Part shown: positions 1-8,117 of the stretch, piece by piece
How positions within the stretch are numbered: position 1 is the stretch's first letter
How the letters are laid out: each line of letters starts with the position of its first letter
Source: JAFMJV01 sp963814315
Lineage (GTDB): Bacteria; Chloroflexota; Limnocylindria; Limnocylindrales; CSP1-4
DNA: 64,000 nucleotides
Assembly (NCBI GenBank): GCA_963814315.1
Contig: CAWFCG010000003.1
Location: 1,116,001-1,180,000 of the forward strand
Direction of reading: 5' to 3'
The notes under the pieces: model-generated
Database searches by the model: none
What the model was told of the DNA's origin: nothing
Seen by the model: the letters and a program-made list of their open reading frames with translations, nothing else
Made by a program: the position numbers and the translations under genes

Positions 1-2
1 TC

Positions 3-410
3 CTTGAGACCATCCTGTTGGAGCTCAAACACGCCGGCATCGTCAGGAGCCAGCGCGGCCCCGACGGCGGCTACACGTTGGCCCGGCCGGCCGAGGACAT
101 CAGTCTCGCCGACGTCATCCGTGCCGTCGATGGGCCATTGGCCAATGTGCGCGGCGATCGACCGGAGAACATGGAATACCGCGGAGCGGCGGAGCCATTG
201 ACGGATGTCTGGATCGCGGTCCGCGCCGCCCTGCGTGACATCCTTGAGACCACGACGTTGGCACACCTGCGCGACGGTGAACTCCCGGCACGTGTCTCCG
301 AGTTGGCCGAGGATCCTGAAGCCTGGGTGTCCCTGGGCCGCATCCGTGGCGCCGCACCCGAGCGCCCTCGGAGCCGCCCTCAGCCGAAGGACAACAGCGC
401 CAAGTCGTAG
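3..410 (+). CDS. Rrf2 family transcriptional regulator, 3' part
   Basis: The frame is open to the left edge, so the N-terminus lies outside the window. The visible start carries the end of an Rrf2 winged helix: an LLELKHAGIV helix, then the wing motif RGPDGGYTLARP, then ISLADVIRAVDGPL, which is the family signature. Rrf2 proteins are small dimeric DNA-binding regulators; some (IscR, NsrR) carry an Fe-S cluster on three cysteines after this point. No cysteine is present here, so this is probably a non-cluster member. The C-terminal tail is Pro/Arg rich. The gene is convergent with the glycosyltransferase at 380-1945 and overlaps its 3' end by 31 bases. The regulated genes cannot be inferred from the visible part. 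Confidence 0.85.
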   Translation, partial: LETILLELKHAGIVRSQRGPDGGYTLARPAEDISLADVIRAVDGPLANVRGDRPENMEYRGAAEPLTDVWIAVRAALRDILETTTLAHLRDGELPARVSELAEDPEAWVSLGRIRGAAPERPRSRPQPKDNSAKS

Positions 411-1945
411 ATCGCCACTTCGCTGGCACCATCGAGCGACATGCGCACCTCGTCGATGGTGCGAGGCTTCTTGTCCAGTGCGATCAGTCCCACGTACGTG
501 CCGCTGCCGGGCATGGGGTACGCCACCACCGGAACCCACTCCCCTGCCTCATGCACGGCCAGCTCGACCTCGACCGGCGCGGCTGGGGCCGAGACGCTCA
601 GGACGAAGGCGAGCGCATGGCAACGCAATGCCGGCCCTCCCTCGGGAATGACGAACGAGCCAGCCTGTGCGTCGAAGCGGACGATGGGGAGTTCGCGCGC
701 GTCGGCTGCCTCGCCCACGTCGGCTGCCTCGCCCACGTCGCCAGCGACGAGCGATCCACCGTCCACCTCCAACGGGGGCGCGCCATCAACGATGCTCCAG
801 ACGACCTCCGCCTGTAGCCAAGCCAGCTCTTGTCCGAGATGCGGCGAAGCCAGGAAACGCCCAGGAGCGGGCACGTAGTCGTAGTTCTCAGCGCGCACCA
901 TGGCACCTCGAGCGCCGGCGGTGGGCAACGGCCGGAAGGCGAGCTTCTTGCTTGCCTCGGCCAATCCAGCGACTTCGTTGGAGACTGCCGCGGCGGCCTC
1001 GCGCCCGAACATGTCGCTGAAGGGGAAGCCGGTCAGGCGCAGCTTGCTGCCGTATCGTGAAGGGCTCCGCGGCAGCTGTTCCATCTCATCCATCAGGGCG
1101 CGCGTCCTGGGCTGCCAACGATCGATGGCATGGTCGACGGTGGCGGGGATATCGAACGGCACGTCGGGCAATTGGAAGGAATGCGTGGACGTGGTGGCGC
1201 GGTTGCGCTTGGCCTGGAACTCCTGCCACGACTTGGTGAAGTAGTGGTTCATCTGCAGGTTCGCGTAGCTCGGGTCAGCGATCACCGTGGCACGCTCGGA
1301 CGTCGGTTCGCCGGCCGTGTTGACGGTGCGCCCGTGGACCGTGGACGCGTTGTGGATCCCTACTCGGGCCGTCCCGCGCGGCCGGATGATGGGTTTGGCC
1401 AAGATCTCCGAGGTGCCCACGCGCGGAACTTGCACGCTGTGCTCGCGGTAGTTCTCCGTGACCAGACCAGTGGGCGGCGTCCGATGACCCGAGTAGCAGA
1501 ACTCCTTGCGTGACACCAGCACCTGCTCGGCATCGGGATAGCGCGCCATCACCGCGCTGATCGACTCATCGTTCTCTGGCACCAGGAACTCATCGATGTC
1601 GACGTAGGCGAGCCACTCGGTGGTGTCGCCGAAGAAGCGCACCACGTGGTTGTTGGCATCGCGCTGCAGGCCGCGCAGCGGGAAGTACACGGTGGTGACG
1701 ACGCCATGGTCGGCATACGGCTTCAAGACATCGTGCAGCTCGTCGGTGCTGCCGTTGTCGTAGAGGAAGAAGTGGTCCACGCCGATGGCCATGTGGTGGC
1801 ACAGCCACTCCTCCATGTTGGGCGCCTCATCCTTGAGGATGGCCATGACACAGACGTCGAAACGGCCACGCTCCATCAGTGGAGTCTTGGCTGGGCGCTC
1901 ATCAGCGCGTCCCAGCAAGCGTCCGAGGCGGCGGCCGGCGCTCAT
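380..1945 (-). CDS. GT92/GT2-like glycosyltransferase (paralog A)
   Basis: A 521-residue protein with a GT-A glycosyltransferase domain of the GT92 / Glyco_tranf_2_4 kind in its first half. ILKDEAPNMEEW (about 37-47) and FLYDNGSTD (60-68) form the nucleotide-sugar site, and VDIDEF (115-120) holds the DXD metal motif. The C-terminal third is a beta-rich region of unknown role. There is no signal peptide or membrane segment, so it is probably cytoplasmic and makes part of a surface glycan; donor and acceptor are unknown. It lies 6 bases after paralog B and clearly shares its transcript. An exact 18-base tandem duplication (701-718 and 719-736) repeats GDVGEA in a linker before the last domain. 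Confidence 0.85.
   Translation of the reverse strand: MSAGRRLGRLLGRADERPAKTPLMERGRFDVCVMAILKDEAPNMEEWLCHHMAIGVDHFFLYDNGSTDELHDVLKPYADHGVVTTVYFPLRGLQRDANNHVVRFFGDTTEWLAYVDIDEFLVPENDESISAVMARYPDAEQVLVSRKEFCYSGHRTPPTGLVTENYREHSVQVPRVGTSEILAKPIIRPRGTARVGIHNASTVHGRTVNTAGEPTSERATVIADPSYANLQMNHYFTKSWQEFQAKRNRATTSTHSFQLPDVPFDIPATVDHAIDRWQPRTRALMDEMEQLPRSPSRYGSKLRLTGFPFSDMFGREAAAAVSNEVAGLAEASKKLAFRPLPTAGARGAMVRAENYDYVPAPGRFLASPHLGQELAWLQAEVVWSIVDGAPPLEVDGGSLVAGDVGEAADVGEAADARELPIVRFDAQAGSFVIPEGGPALRCHALAFVLSVSAPAAPVEVELAVHEAGEWVPVVAYPMPGSGTYVGLIALDKKPRTIDEVRMSLDGASEVAIYDLALLSFG
701..736. repeat. 18-bp exact tandem duplication inside a glycosyltransferase gene
   Basis: The unit gtcggctgcctcgcccac occurs twice back to back (701-718, 719-736) and its first bases recur at 737. 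It is in frame and adds six residues (ADVGEA) to an acidic linker of the glycosyltransferase at 380-1945. Perfect identity suggests a recent slippage event. Confidence 0.95.
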
Positions 1946-1951
1946 CGTTGC

Positions 1952-3526
1952 TCAGCCATACGAGAGTAGGAAGAGGTCCAACACGCGAAAGGCCGAGCCA
2001 GCGCCGGAGAACGAGACGTCGACACGCTCGACCAGGTGCGGCCGCTCATCCAAGTCGATGACGCCAGCCCAGGTCGATGCGGTCGTGAGCTCAGCACTCA
2101 CCGACGCACCTGTCGAGCCGTCGTGACGCTTGTTCTGGGCGGAGAGGCGCAGCGGAGCATCAGTGCTGATGACGAATCCAACAGCGTAGCGACGTCGCTG
2201 GCCGGAGGCCGAGATCACCAGCGGCATGGATGCCGAGCCCTCGGCCAGCCCTAACTCGGCTGGGTCGCGCGTCGTGCACACGTCGCCCCGGACGTGGTCG
2301 GCCAGCGCACGTACGTGATCGGATGACGAGAGGCAACGCGGGCTGGCCTCGTACTCGGTGGTGCCAAGATCGCCGACGAAACCGACGGCCGCGTAGTGGT
2401 TCTTCAGTCGGAAGGCGGGTCCACGCTGGGCCTCCTCGAAGCCGGCCGCCAGGTTGACGATGGCGAACTCGGCGAATCGGCCCAGATCGTTGGGGACGGG
2501 GAAGTGCGACAGGCCCAGCTGGCTGCCATAGAGGAACGGCTTGGGTGCCAGGCTGTGGATCCGCTCCATCATCGCCCGGGTCCGTGGCGCGAACCGTTGA
2601 GCCTTGGTGTCGACGCGGATGGTGGAAAGATCGAACGGCAGGCCGGGGCGCGGCAGCCGGCCGGCGGCACTGCCGCGGAAGCGCTTGGCCTCGAACTCCT
2701 CCCACGAGCGCGTGTAGTAGTGGTTGACCTGAACCACATCCATGAGCTCGGTCGGCATGACGGACTCCCTCGGTGCCTCGACGCTGGATCCGTCCGTCCG
2801 CTGGGGCAGCCGTTCAGCCACGGTGGCGCTGTGGATGTCGACCGAGGAGATGCCGCTCGGCTGCAGGGCCGTCTTGACACGGGGACCCTTGGCCGGATCA
2901 CGTCCATCGGTGTTGGCGATGTCGGTGTAGGCCTCGATGACCAGGCCCTGCGGCTGCGTCCGGTGGCCGCTGAAGCCGAACTCGGCCCGCGGCATCCGCA
3001 GGTCAGCCGCCTCCGGATAGCGCGCCAGGATGGAAGGGATATCGTCGTCGTGGATGGGGACGATGAACTCGTCCACGTCCACGAACGCCAGCCAGGCGAC
3101 GCTAGGTCCGAAGAAACGCAGCGCGTGGTTGTAGGCGCCCAGCTGTCCACCGGGGAGCGGCCAGTTCACGATGGTCACCAGACCGTGGTTGGCGTAGGGC
3201 TCCAGCAGCTCGAAGGTGCCGTCGGTGCTGCCGTTGTCGTAGAGGAAGACGTGATCGACGCCGAGGGCGAAGTGGAAGCAGAGCCACTCCTCGAGATAGT
3301 CGGCCTCGTTCTTGACGATGCAGACGATAGCCAGGCGCAGCCCTGGTTCGTCGATGAGCGCGCCGCGACCGGTCACATTGGGCGGCCGGCTGCGCCAGTT
3401 CTTGCGTGGGGGCCTGCGGGGAGCTTTGATCTGCGCCCCAGCGGCCCCAGTCGCGGTCGGGTTCGCCGCGGCAGGAACGTCGGCATTCCGGTTCATGGCC
3501 CGGCTCAGTCGGCGTCGCAACGTCAT
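1952..3526 (-). CDS. GT92/GT2-like glycosyltransferase (paralog B)
   Basis: A 524-residue paralog of the next gene. The catalytic half has CIVKNEADYLEEW (69-81), FLYDNGSTDGT (94-104) and the DXD motif in FVDVDEF (148-154), typical of GT92 / Glyco_tranf_2_4 enzymes. The first 60 residues are a basic, Pro/Ala-rich low-complexity segment absent from paralog A. It begins 38 bases after the dnaK stop with no terminator between, so it may be read from the heat-shock transcript as well as from a promoter of its own. The function is probably cell-surface polysaccharide synthesis; the sugar transferred is not predictable. The ATG at 3526 is the first start after dnaK. Confidence 0.85.
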   Translation of the reverse strand: MTLRRRLSRAMNRNADVPAAANPTATGAAGAQIKAPRRPPRKNWRSRPPNVTGRGALIDEPGLRLAIVCIVKNEADYLEEWLCFHFALGVDHVFLYDNGSTDGTFELLEPYANHGLVTIVNWPLPGGQLGAYNHALRFFGPSVAWLAFVDVDEFIVPIHDDDIPSILARYPEAADLRMPRAEFGFSGHRTQPQGLVIEAYTDIANTDGRDPAKGPRVKTALQPSGISSVDIHSATVAERLPQRTDGSSVEAPRESVMPTELMDVVQVNHYYTRSWEEFEAKRFRGSAAGRLPRPGLPFDLSTIRVDTKAQRFAPRTRAMMERIHSLAPKPFLYGSQLGLSHFPVPNDLGRFAEFAIVNLAAGFEEAQRGPAFRLKNHYAAVGFVGDLGTTEYEASPRCLSSSDHVRALADHVRGDVCTTRDPAELGLAEGSASMPLVISASGQRRRYAVGFVISTDAPLRLSAQNKRHDGSTGASVSAELTTASTWAGVIDLDERPHLVERVDVSFSGAGSAFRVLDLFLLSYG

Positions 3527-3564
3527 GGGGTTAGCGTACGCGACGGAGCCGGGCCAGTGTTGGC

Positions 3565-5493
3565 CTAGACCTCCTTGAACTCGCCTTCGACGGCTTCTTC
3601 GCCATCATCAGCGGCGTCTCCCGAGGTGTCAGCACCACCGTCATCGGGAGCAGCCATATCGGGAGCAGCCTCCGGCCCAGCGGCCTGGTAGGCCTTGGTG
3701 GCCACCTCCTGGAGCGTGCTGGTCAGCTCGGTCGAGGCCTTCTTCACGGCCTCCTCGTCCTCGCCCTTGAGCGCTGTCCGCACCGCCTCGATGCGTGACT
3801 CGAGCGTGGCCTTGTCAGCAGCGTCGATCTTGTCTCCAAGGTCCTTCATGGTGCGCTCGGCCTGGAAGACGAGCGCGTCGGCCTGGTTGCGGGTCTCCAC
3901 GGACTGGCGCTTGGCCTTGTCCTCGGCGGCGTGCTCCTGGGCCTCCTTGACCATGCGGTCGACATCCTCGTTGGAGAGCATCGAGGAGGCAGTGATGCGC
4001 ACCGATTGCTCACGCGAGGTGGCCTTGTCCTTGGCCTTGACATCGAGGATGCCGTTGGCGTCGATGTCAAAGGTCACCTCGATCTGGGGCACACCGCGGG
4101 GAGCCGACGGGATGCCGTCGAGGATGAAGGTGCCCAGCGTCTTGTTGCCGCTGGCCATCTCGCGCTCGCCCTGCAGCACGTGGATCTCCACCTGCGGCTG
4201 GCTGTCCGAGGCGGTCGAGAAGACCTGGCTCTTGGACGTCGGGATGGTGGTGTTGCGGTCGATGAGCCGCGTCATCACGCCACCCAAAGTCTCGATGCCC
4301 AGCGACAGCGGAGTCACGTCCAGCAGCAGCACATCCTTGACGTCACCGGCCAGCACGCCGGCCTGGATGGCAGCACCCACAGCCACGACCTCATCGGGAT
4401 TGACGCCCTTGTGGGGCTCCTTGCCGCCGAACATCTTCTTGACGGCCTCGACCACCGCCGGCATGCGCGTCTGACCGCCGACGAGGATGACCTCGTCGAT
4501 GTCTGAGGGCTTGAGGCCGGCGTCCTTGAGGGCGGCCTCGACCGGCTTGCGGGTGGCATCGACCAGGTCGGCCACCAGGTCCTCGAGCTTGGCCCGCGAC
4601 AGCGTGGTCACCAGGTGCTTGGGGTTGCGGTCGGCATCGACGGTGATGTAGGGCAGGTTGATCTCGGTGGTGCTGGTGGTGGAGAGCTCGATCTTGGCGC
4701 GCTCAGCGGCCTCCTTGAGACGCTGCAGGGCCTGCTGGTCCTTGGCCAGGTCGATGCCCTGGTCCTTCATGAACTCCTCGAGCAGCCAGTCGATGACCTT
4801 CTGGTCGAAGTCGTCACCACCGAGGTGCGTGTCACCGTTGGTCGCCTTCACCTCGAAGACTCCGTCGCCCAGCTCCAGGATGGAGATATCGAAGGTACCG
4901 CCGCCGAGGTCATACACGGCGATCTGCTCATCGACCTTCTTGTCCAGGCCGTAGGCTAGCGACGAAGCGGTGGGCTCGTTGATGATGCGCTTCACCTCAA
5001 GACCTGCGATGCGGCCGGCATCCTTGGTGGCTTGGCGCTGCGTGTCATCGAAGTAGGCCGGCACGGTGATGACCGCCTCAGTGACGGTCTCACCAAGGTA
5101 CGCCTCAGCATCGGCCTTGAGCTTCTGCAAGATCATGGCGCTGATCTCCGGCGGACTGTAGGACTTGCCGTCTGCGAGCGTCACCACGATGCCGTCGCTG
5201 CTCTTGTCTTTGTCTACCTTGTAGGGAACCAGCTTGATGCTGCGCTGTACCTCGGGGTCATCCCAGCGTCGGCCGATGAAGCGCTTGATGGAGTAGACGG
5301 TGTTGGCCGGGTTGGTGATGGCCTGGCGCTTGGCGATCTGGCCCACGAGGCGCTCGCCCTGCTTGCTGAAGGCCACGACCGAGGGCACGGTGCGACCGCC
5401 TTCCGCGCTGGGGATGACAGTGGGCTCGCCACCTTCCATCACCGCGATGGCGGAGTTGGTGGTGCCGAGGTCGATGCCGATGATGCGTCCCAT
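3565..5493 (-). CDS. dnaK: Chaperone protein DnaK (Hsp70)
   Basis: ATP-driven Hsp70 chaperone that binds exposed hydrophobic segments of clients and works with GrpE and a DnaJ. At 642 residues it is the normal length. The nucleotide-binding domain shows IGIDLGTTNS (4-13), the AYFDDTQRQATKDAG stretch, the phosphate loop DLGGGTFD and VILVGGQTRMP. The substrate-binding domain follows, then a helical lid and an acidic Gly/Ala-rich tail ending EGEFKEV. A good ribosome site (AAGGAG) precedes the ATG at 5493. It is the third gene of hrcA-grpE-dnaK, 78 bases after grpE, under CIRCE control. No dnaJ follows it; two glycosyltransferase genes occupy that place. Confidence 0.99.
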   Translation of the reverse strand: MGRIIGIDLGTTNSAIAVMEGGEPTVIPSAEGGRTVPSVVAFSKQGERLVGQIAKRQAITNPANTVYSIKRFIGRRWDDPEVQRSIKLVPYKVDKDKSSDGIVVTLADGKSYSPPEISAMILQKLKADAEAYLGETVTEAVITVPAYFDDTQRQATKDAGRIAGLEVKRIINEPTASSLAYGLDKKVDEQIAVYDLGGGTFDISILELGDGVFEVKATNGDTHLGGDDFDQKVIDWLLEEFMKDQGIDLAKDQQALQRLKEAAERAKIELSTTSTTEINLPYITVDADRNPKHLVTTLSRAKLEDLVADLVDATRKPVEAALKDAGLKPSDIDEVILVGGQTRMPAVVEAVKKMFGGKEPHKGVNPDEVVAVGAAIQAGVLAGDVKDVLLLDVTPLSLGIETLGGVMTRLIDRNTTIPTSKSQVFSTASDSQPQVEIHVLQGEREMASGNKTLGTFILDGIPSAPRGVPQIEVTFDIDANGILDVKAKDKATSREQSVRITASSMLSNEDVDRMVKEAQEHAAEDKAKRQSVETRNQADALVFQAERTMKDLGDKIDAADKATLESRIEAVRTALKGEDEEAVKKASTELTSTLQEVATKAYQAAGPEAAPDMAAPDDGGADTSGDAADDGEEAVEGEFKEV

Positions 5494-5571
5494 GGATGGA
5501 GCTCCTTGTGTGTCCGTGTTCGTCGTGTGTGGCTGTTGATGGTGTGGATGTACTTCGTCAGTACGCGTTGA

Positions 5572-6207
5572 TCAGTCCCGATCGGGCGAGTCATCGTTGC
5601 GGGCCACCGCCACGAGCGCAGGCCGCAGCACGCGATCGCGGATGGTGTAGCCCCGCTGGATCACCTTGGTGACGGTGCCGTCGGGCAAGTCCGCCGTGTC
5701 CTCATAGGAGATGGCTTGCTGGGTATGGGGATCGAAGGGCTCGCCTTCACCCCCCATGGACACGATGCCCTCTGCCTCGAGCAGCGCGCGTAGTTTGCGG
5801 TCGATGGCACTGATGCCCTCGACCCATGGGCTGTTCCGTGTGTCGTCGGGAACGTGCTCGACCGCGAGGTCGAAGTCATCCGCCAGGTCCAACACGCGGA
5901 CGAGCAGCCGATCGCCGGCCACGTTGGCCCAATCAGCCCGCTCCTCCTCGGTGCGGCGCTTCAGGTTGGCGAAGTCGGCACGAGCACGCTGCCATCCCGC
6001 CTCCGCCTCAGCGGCACGCTGCTCGGATGATTCCAGCTGGCCAGTGAGCTGCTCGACCTGCTCGTGCAGGGAAGCACCGCTCGTGTCAAGCGCGGCGATG
6101 CGCTCCTCGGCACGGGAGCCGCCACGCTTGGCCGCGCTGGCCGTGGCCTGGTCATGCTGCTGGGGGTTGCCGTTGGCGCCCGGGGCGCCGTTCTTCTTCT
6201 CATTCAT
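5572..6207 (-). CDS. grpE: Nucleotide exchange factor GrpE
   Basis: GrpE releases ADP from DnaK and so resets the chaperone cycle. The protein has 211 residues: a disordered polar N-terminus, a long coiled coil (about 45-100, with the signature RARADFANLKRRTEEE), and the compact beta domain at the C-terminus (FDPHTQQAISYEDTADLPDGTVTKVIQRGYTIRDRVLRPALVAVA). Its ATG overlaps the hrcA stop by four bases (ATGA), so translation is coupled to the repressor gene upstream. Confidence 0.97.
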   Translation of the reverse strand: MNEKKNGAPGANGNPQQHDQATASAAKRGGSRAEERIAALDTSGASLHEQVEQLTGQLESSEQRAAEAEAGWQRARADFANLKRRTEEERADWANVAGDRLLVRVLDLADDFDLAVEHVPDDTRNSPWVEGISAIDRKLRALLEAEGIVSMGGEGEPFDPHTQQAISYEDTADLPDGTVTKVIQRGYTIRDRVLRPALVAVARNDDSPDRD

Positions 6208-7268
6208 GCGTACAGATGATCCACCAATTCATTCATGAGGCCACGCACATAGCGGACCGTGGAGATAGCGTGTGGATAGGCCATGCGAGTTGGACCGACG
6301 ACGCCGACGACGCCGACGGCACGGTCGGGACGGCCATAGGAGGCCACCACGAGGGAGACGTCATTCATCTCTGCGTGTTCGTTCTCACTGCCGATGAAGA
6401 CGCTGACGTCGCCGGAGGCGGCCAGACGCCGCACCAGGTCGCCCAGATAGACGCGGTCCTGGAGCACGTTGAACACGCGGCGCAGCCGCTCGGAACGGTC
6501 GAACTCAGGCTCCTTCATGACGTTGAGCAGGCCCTCGCTGAAGACCTCTTCGACGGCGGCCGCATCGAACTCATGCATCAGGCGGGAGACGCGCTCCACG
6601 GCCTGCGTAAAGAGCGGATCGACCGAGGCCGGCCGCTCACGCAGCGTGTCGAGCACCGCATCCACCTCTGGGGTGGTCTTTGCACGCAGGACCCGGTCCA
6701 CGCCGTGCGCGATCTCGTCGAGCTCGGTTCCCACGTACTCGTGGTCGAGGTTGAGCAGCACCTGCTTGACCGGGCCGACCGCCATCACCAGCAGGAGGCT
6801 GGCGGCGCGTTCGGCAGTGGGCACGATGTCGATGCGACGGATGCGACAGGCGTGTGGCTTGATCGGCGTGGCGATGGCGGCCGAGCCGGTCGCGCTGGCC
6901 AGCGTGGAGGCTGCCAGGCGGAACCACTGCTCGTTGGCGAACTCCACCTGGCCAAACTGGTGGCGGATCATCAGCTGCTCGACCGGCGCCAGGCAGACCT
7001 GCTCGGAGATGGATTCGACATACAGGCGATAGCCGCGGTCCGTGGGGACGCGGCCAGCGCTGGTGTGGGGATGCCCCAGCAGGTCCGCCGTTTCCAGCTC
7101 CGCCATGATGTTGCGCACGGTGGCGGGGCTGATGGAGAGTGCGTACTTCTCCACCAACGCCACGCTACCCACCGGCTGCGCAGTGGCCACGTATTCCTCG
7201 ATGATCGCCCGCAAGATGGCCGCTGAACGGTCCTCCAGCGGTCCCGGGCGTAGCTTGCGCCTAGCCAA
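6204..7268 (-). CDS. hrcA: Heat-inducible transcriptional repressor HrcA
   Basis: HrcA dimers bind the CIRCE inverted repeat and repress class I heat-shock operons; activity depends on GroEL in studied bacteria. This 354-residue copy has the N-terminal winged helix (ILRAIIEEYVATAQPVGSVALVEKYALSISPATVRNIMAELE), followed by LGHPHTSAGRVPTDRGYRLYVE, the strongest family signature, and the GAF-like dimerisation region ending in TRMAYPHAISTVRYVRGLMNELV. It is the first gene of its operon, about 40 bases downstream of a perfect CIRCE element, so the operon is autoregulated. It overlaps grpE by four bases. Confidence 0.98.
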   Translation of the reverse strand: MARRKLRPGPLEDRSAAILRAIIEEYVATAQPVGSVALVEKYALSISPATVRNIMAELETADLLGHPHTSAGRVPTDRGYRLYVESISEQVCLAPVEQLMIRHQFGQVEFANEQWFRLAASTLASATGSAAIATPIKPHACRIRRIDIVPTAERAASLLLVMAVGPVKQVLLNLDHEYVGTELDEIAHGVDRVLRAKTTPEVDAVLDTLRERPASVDPLFTQAVERVSRLMHEFDAAAVEEVFSEGLLNVMKEPEFDRSERLRRVFNVLQDRVYLGDLVRRLAASGDVSVFIGSENEHAEMNDVSLVVASYGRPDRAVGVVGVVGPTRMAYPHAISTVRYVRGLMNELVDHLYA

Positions 7269-7308
7269 TCGATCCTCTTGGTGATGCGGTTTCTCAGTCC
7301 AGCGTGAG

Positions 7309-7335
7309 TTAGCACTCTTATTAGTCGAGTGCTAA
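7309..7335 (-). promoter_or_regulatory. CIRCE operator (HrcA binding site)
   Basis: A perfect inverted repeat TTAGCACTC - 9 bases - GAGTGCTAA, identical to the CIRCE consensus. It lies between the predicted promoter at 7349-7378 and hrcA, about 13 bases downstream of the -10 box, so it would sit at the transcription start and in the 5' leader. It is the operator for autoregulation of hrcA-grpE-dnaK. Confidence 0.97.
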
Positions 7336-7348
7336 CTCTGTGGTCAGT

Positions 7349-7378
7349 ATCGTATCAGTCCCCTGCCCCGAGTGTCAA
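7349..7378 (-). promoter_or_regulatory. Predicted sigma-70-type promoter of hrcA-grpE-dnaK
   Basis: Read on the minus strand: -35 TTGACA (7373-7378), 18-base spacer, -10 TACGAT (7349-7354, 4 of 6 consensus matches). Transcription would start near 7342, just ahead of the CIRCE element. A prediction from sequence only. Confidence 0.6.
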
Positions 7379-7637
7379 CGTCCGAGATGGCCCCTTGTGC
7401 GAGAGCGATCTCAGAACGCGCTGCGGCCGCAGTTGATAGACGGCTGGAACGAGATGGAGGCCATGTCGCCTTCGTGTTGGATGAGGCGTTGGGTAGTGTC
7501 GCCGAATGAGCGGAAGTGTCGACGACGGCTGTGAGGCCGGAGGCCGTGGAGACAGGGACCGTGTACGACAGGAGGCCAGGTCGAGGGTAGACGAGCCGCA
7601 TCCAGGCAACATCGCATCTTCAAAGACGCTGAACCAG

Positions 7638-8036
7638 ATGGATGGCGTACGGGCGGCTCTCTCGGAGTACGACGTCAAGTGCGTGATCACTGCGACAGGT
7701 GGGCGGTCGTGGCGAGAACACCACTTGGCGGTGACTCCCGGGGGCTTGGTCATCCTGACGCCGCGCCAGAGTCGTGGCCACCGTGGGCGGGAGTTCGCCG
7801 TCCGACTGGCCCAATGGCCGCTGGTGAGCCTGGGAGGGTTCGGCGAACCGCAAAGTGGATCCGATGACTCCCGGTTCGACCTCGTGGTCCGGGTGGGCCG
7901 AGAGTCATTCGTGGCCCTCCTCGACGGACCGACCGGTCTGCAGACCCTGCGGCACTTCGTGGTGGCCGTGCAGCGAGGCATGCGGGGCGACTTCGCATAC
8001 GTCGATTACGACGCGGCCTCGATGCTGACGTCCTGA
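7638..8036 (+). CDS. Hypothetical protein
   Basis: No family is recognised. The frame stays open from 7506, but the segment before 7638 is Arg/Gly-rich and not protein-like, so the ATG at 7638 (MDGVRAALSEY) is the more likely start and gives about 132 residues. The rest alternates hydrophobic strands (CVITATGG, HLAVTPGGLVILTP, FDLVVRVGRESFVALL), has a possible helix near the end (LQTLRHFVVAVQRGM), and shows no signal peptide or membrane segment; it could be a small beta-rich domain. It runs divergently from hrcA and convergently with rhaI. The roughly 260 bases before it (7379-7637) hold no other feature I can support. Confidence 0.5.
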   Translation: MDGVRAALSEYDVKCVITATGGRSWREHHLAVTPGGLVILTPRQSRGHRGREFAVRLAQWPLVSLGGFGEPQSGSDDSRFDLVVRVGRESFVALLDGPTGLQTLRHFVVAVQRGMRGDFAYVDYDAASMLTS

Positions 8037-8117
8037 CCCGCCGGGTGGGCGAAGCGACGGAGCACCGAGCATCCCACCAGGGCGGCCAGCGCTGAGGACG
8101 GCCAACTGGAGGTCGTG

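Noticed and set aside
2396..3568. 390-residue open frame opposite glycosyltransferase B
   Set aside because: Antisense to a well-supported gene; no motif or ribosome site.
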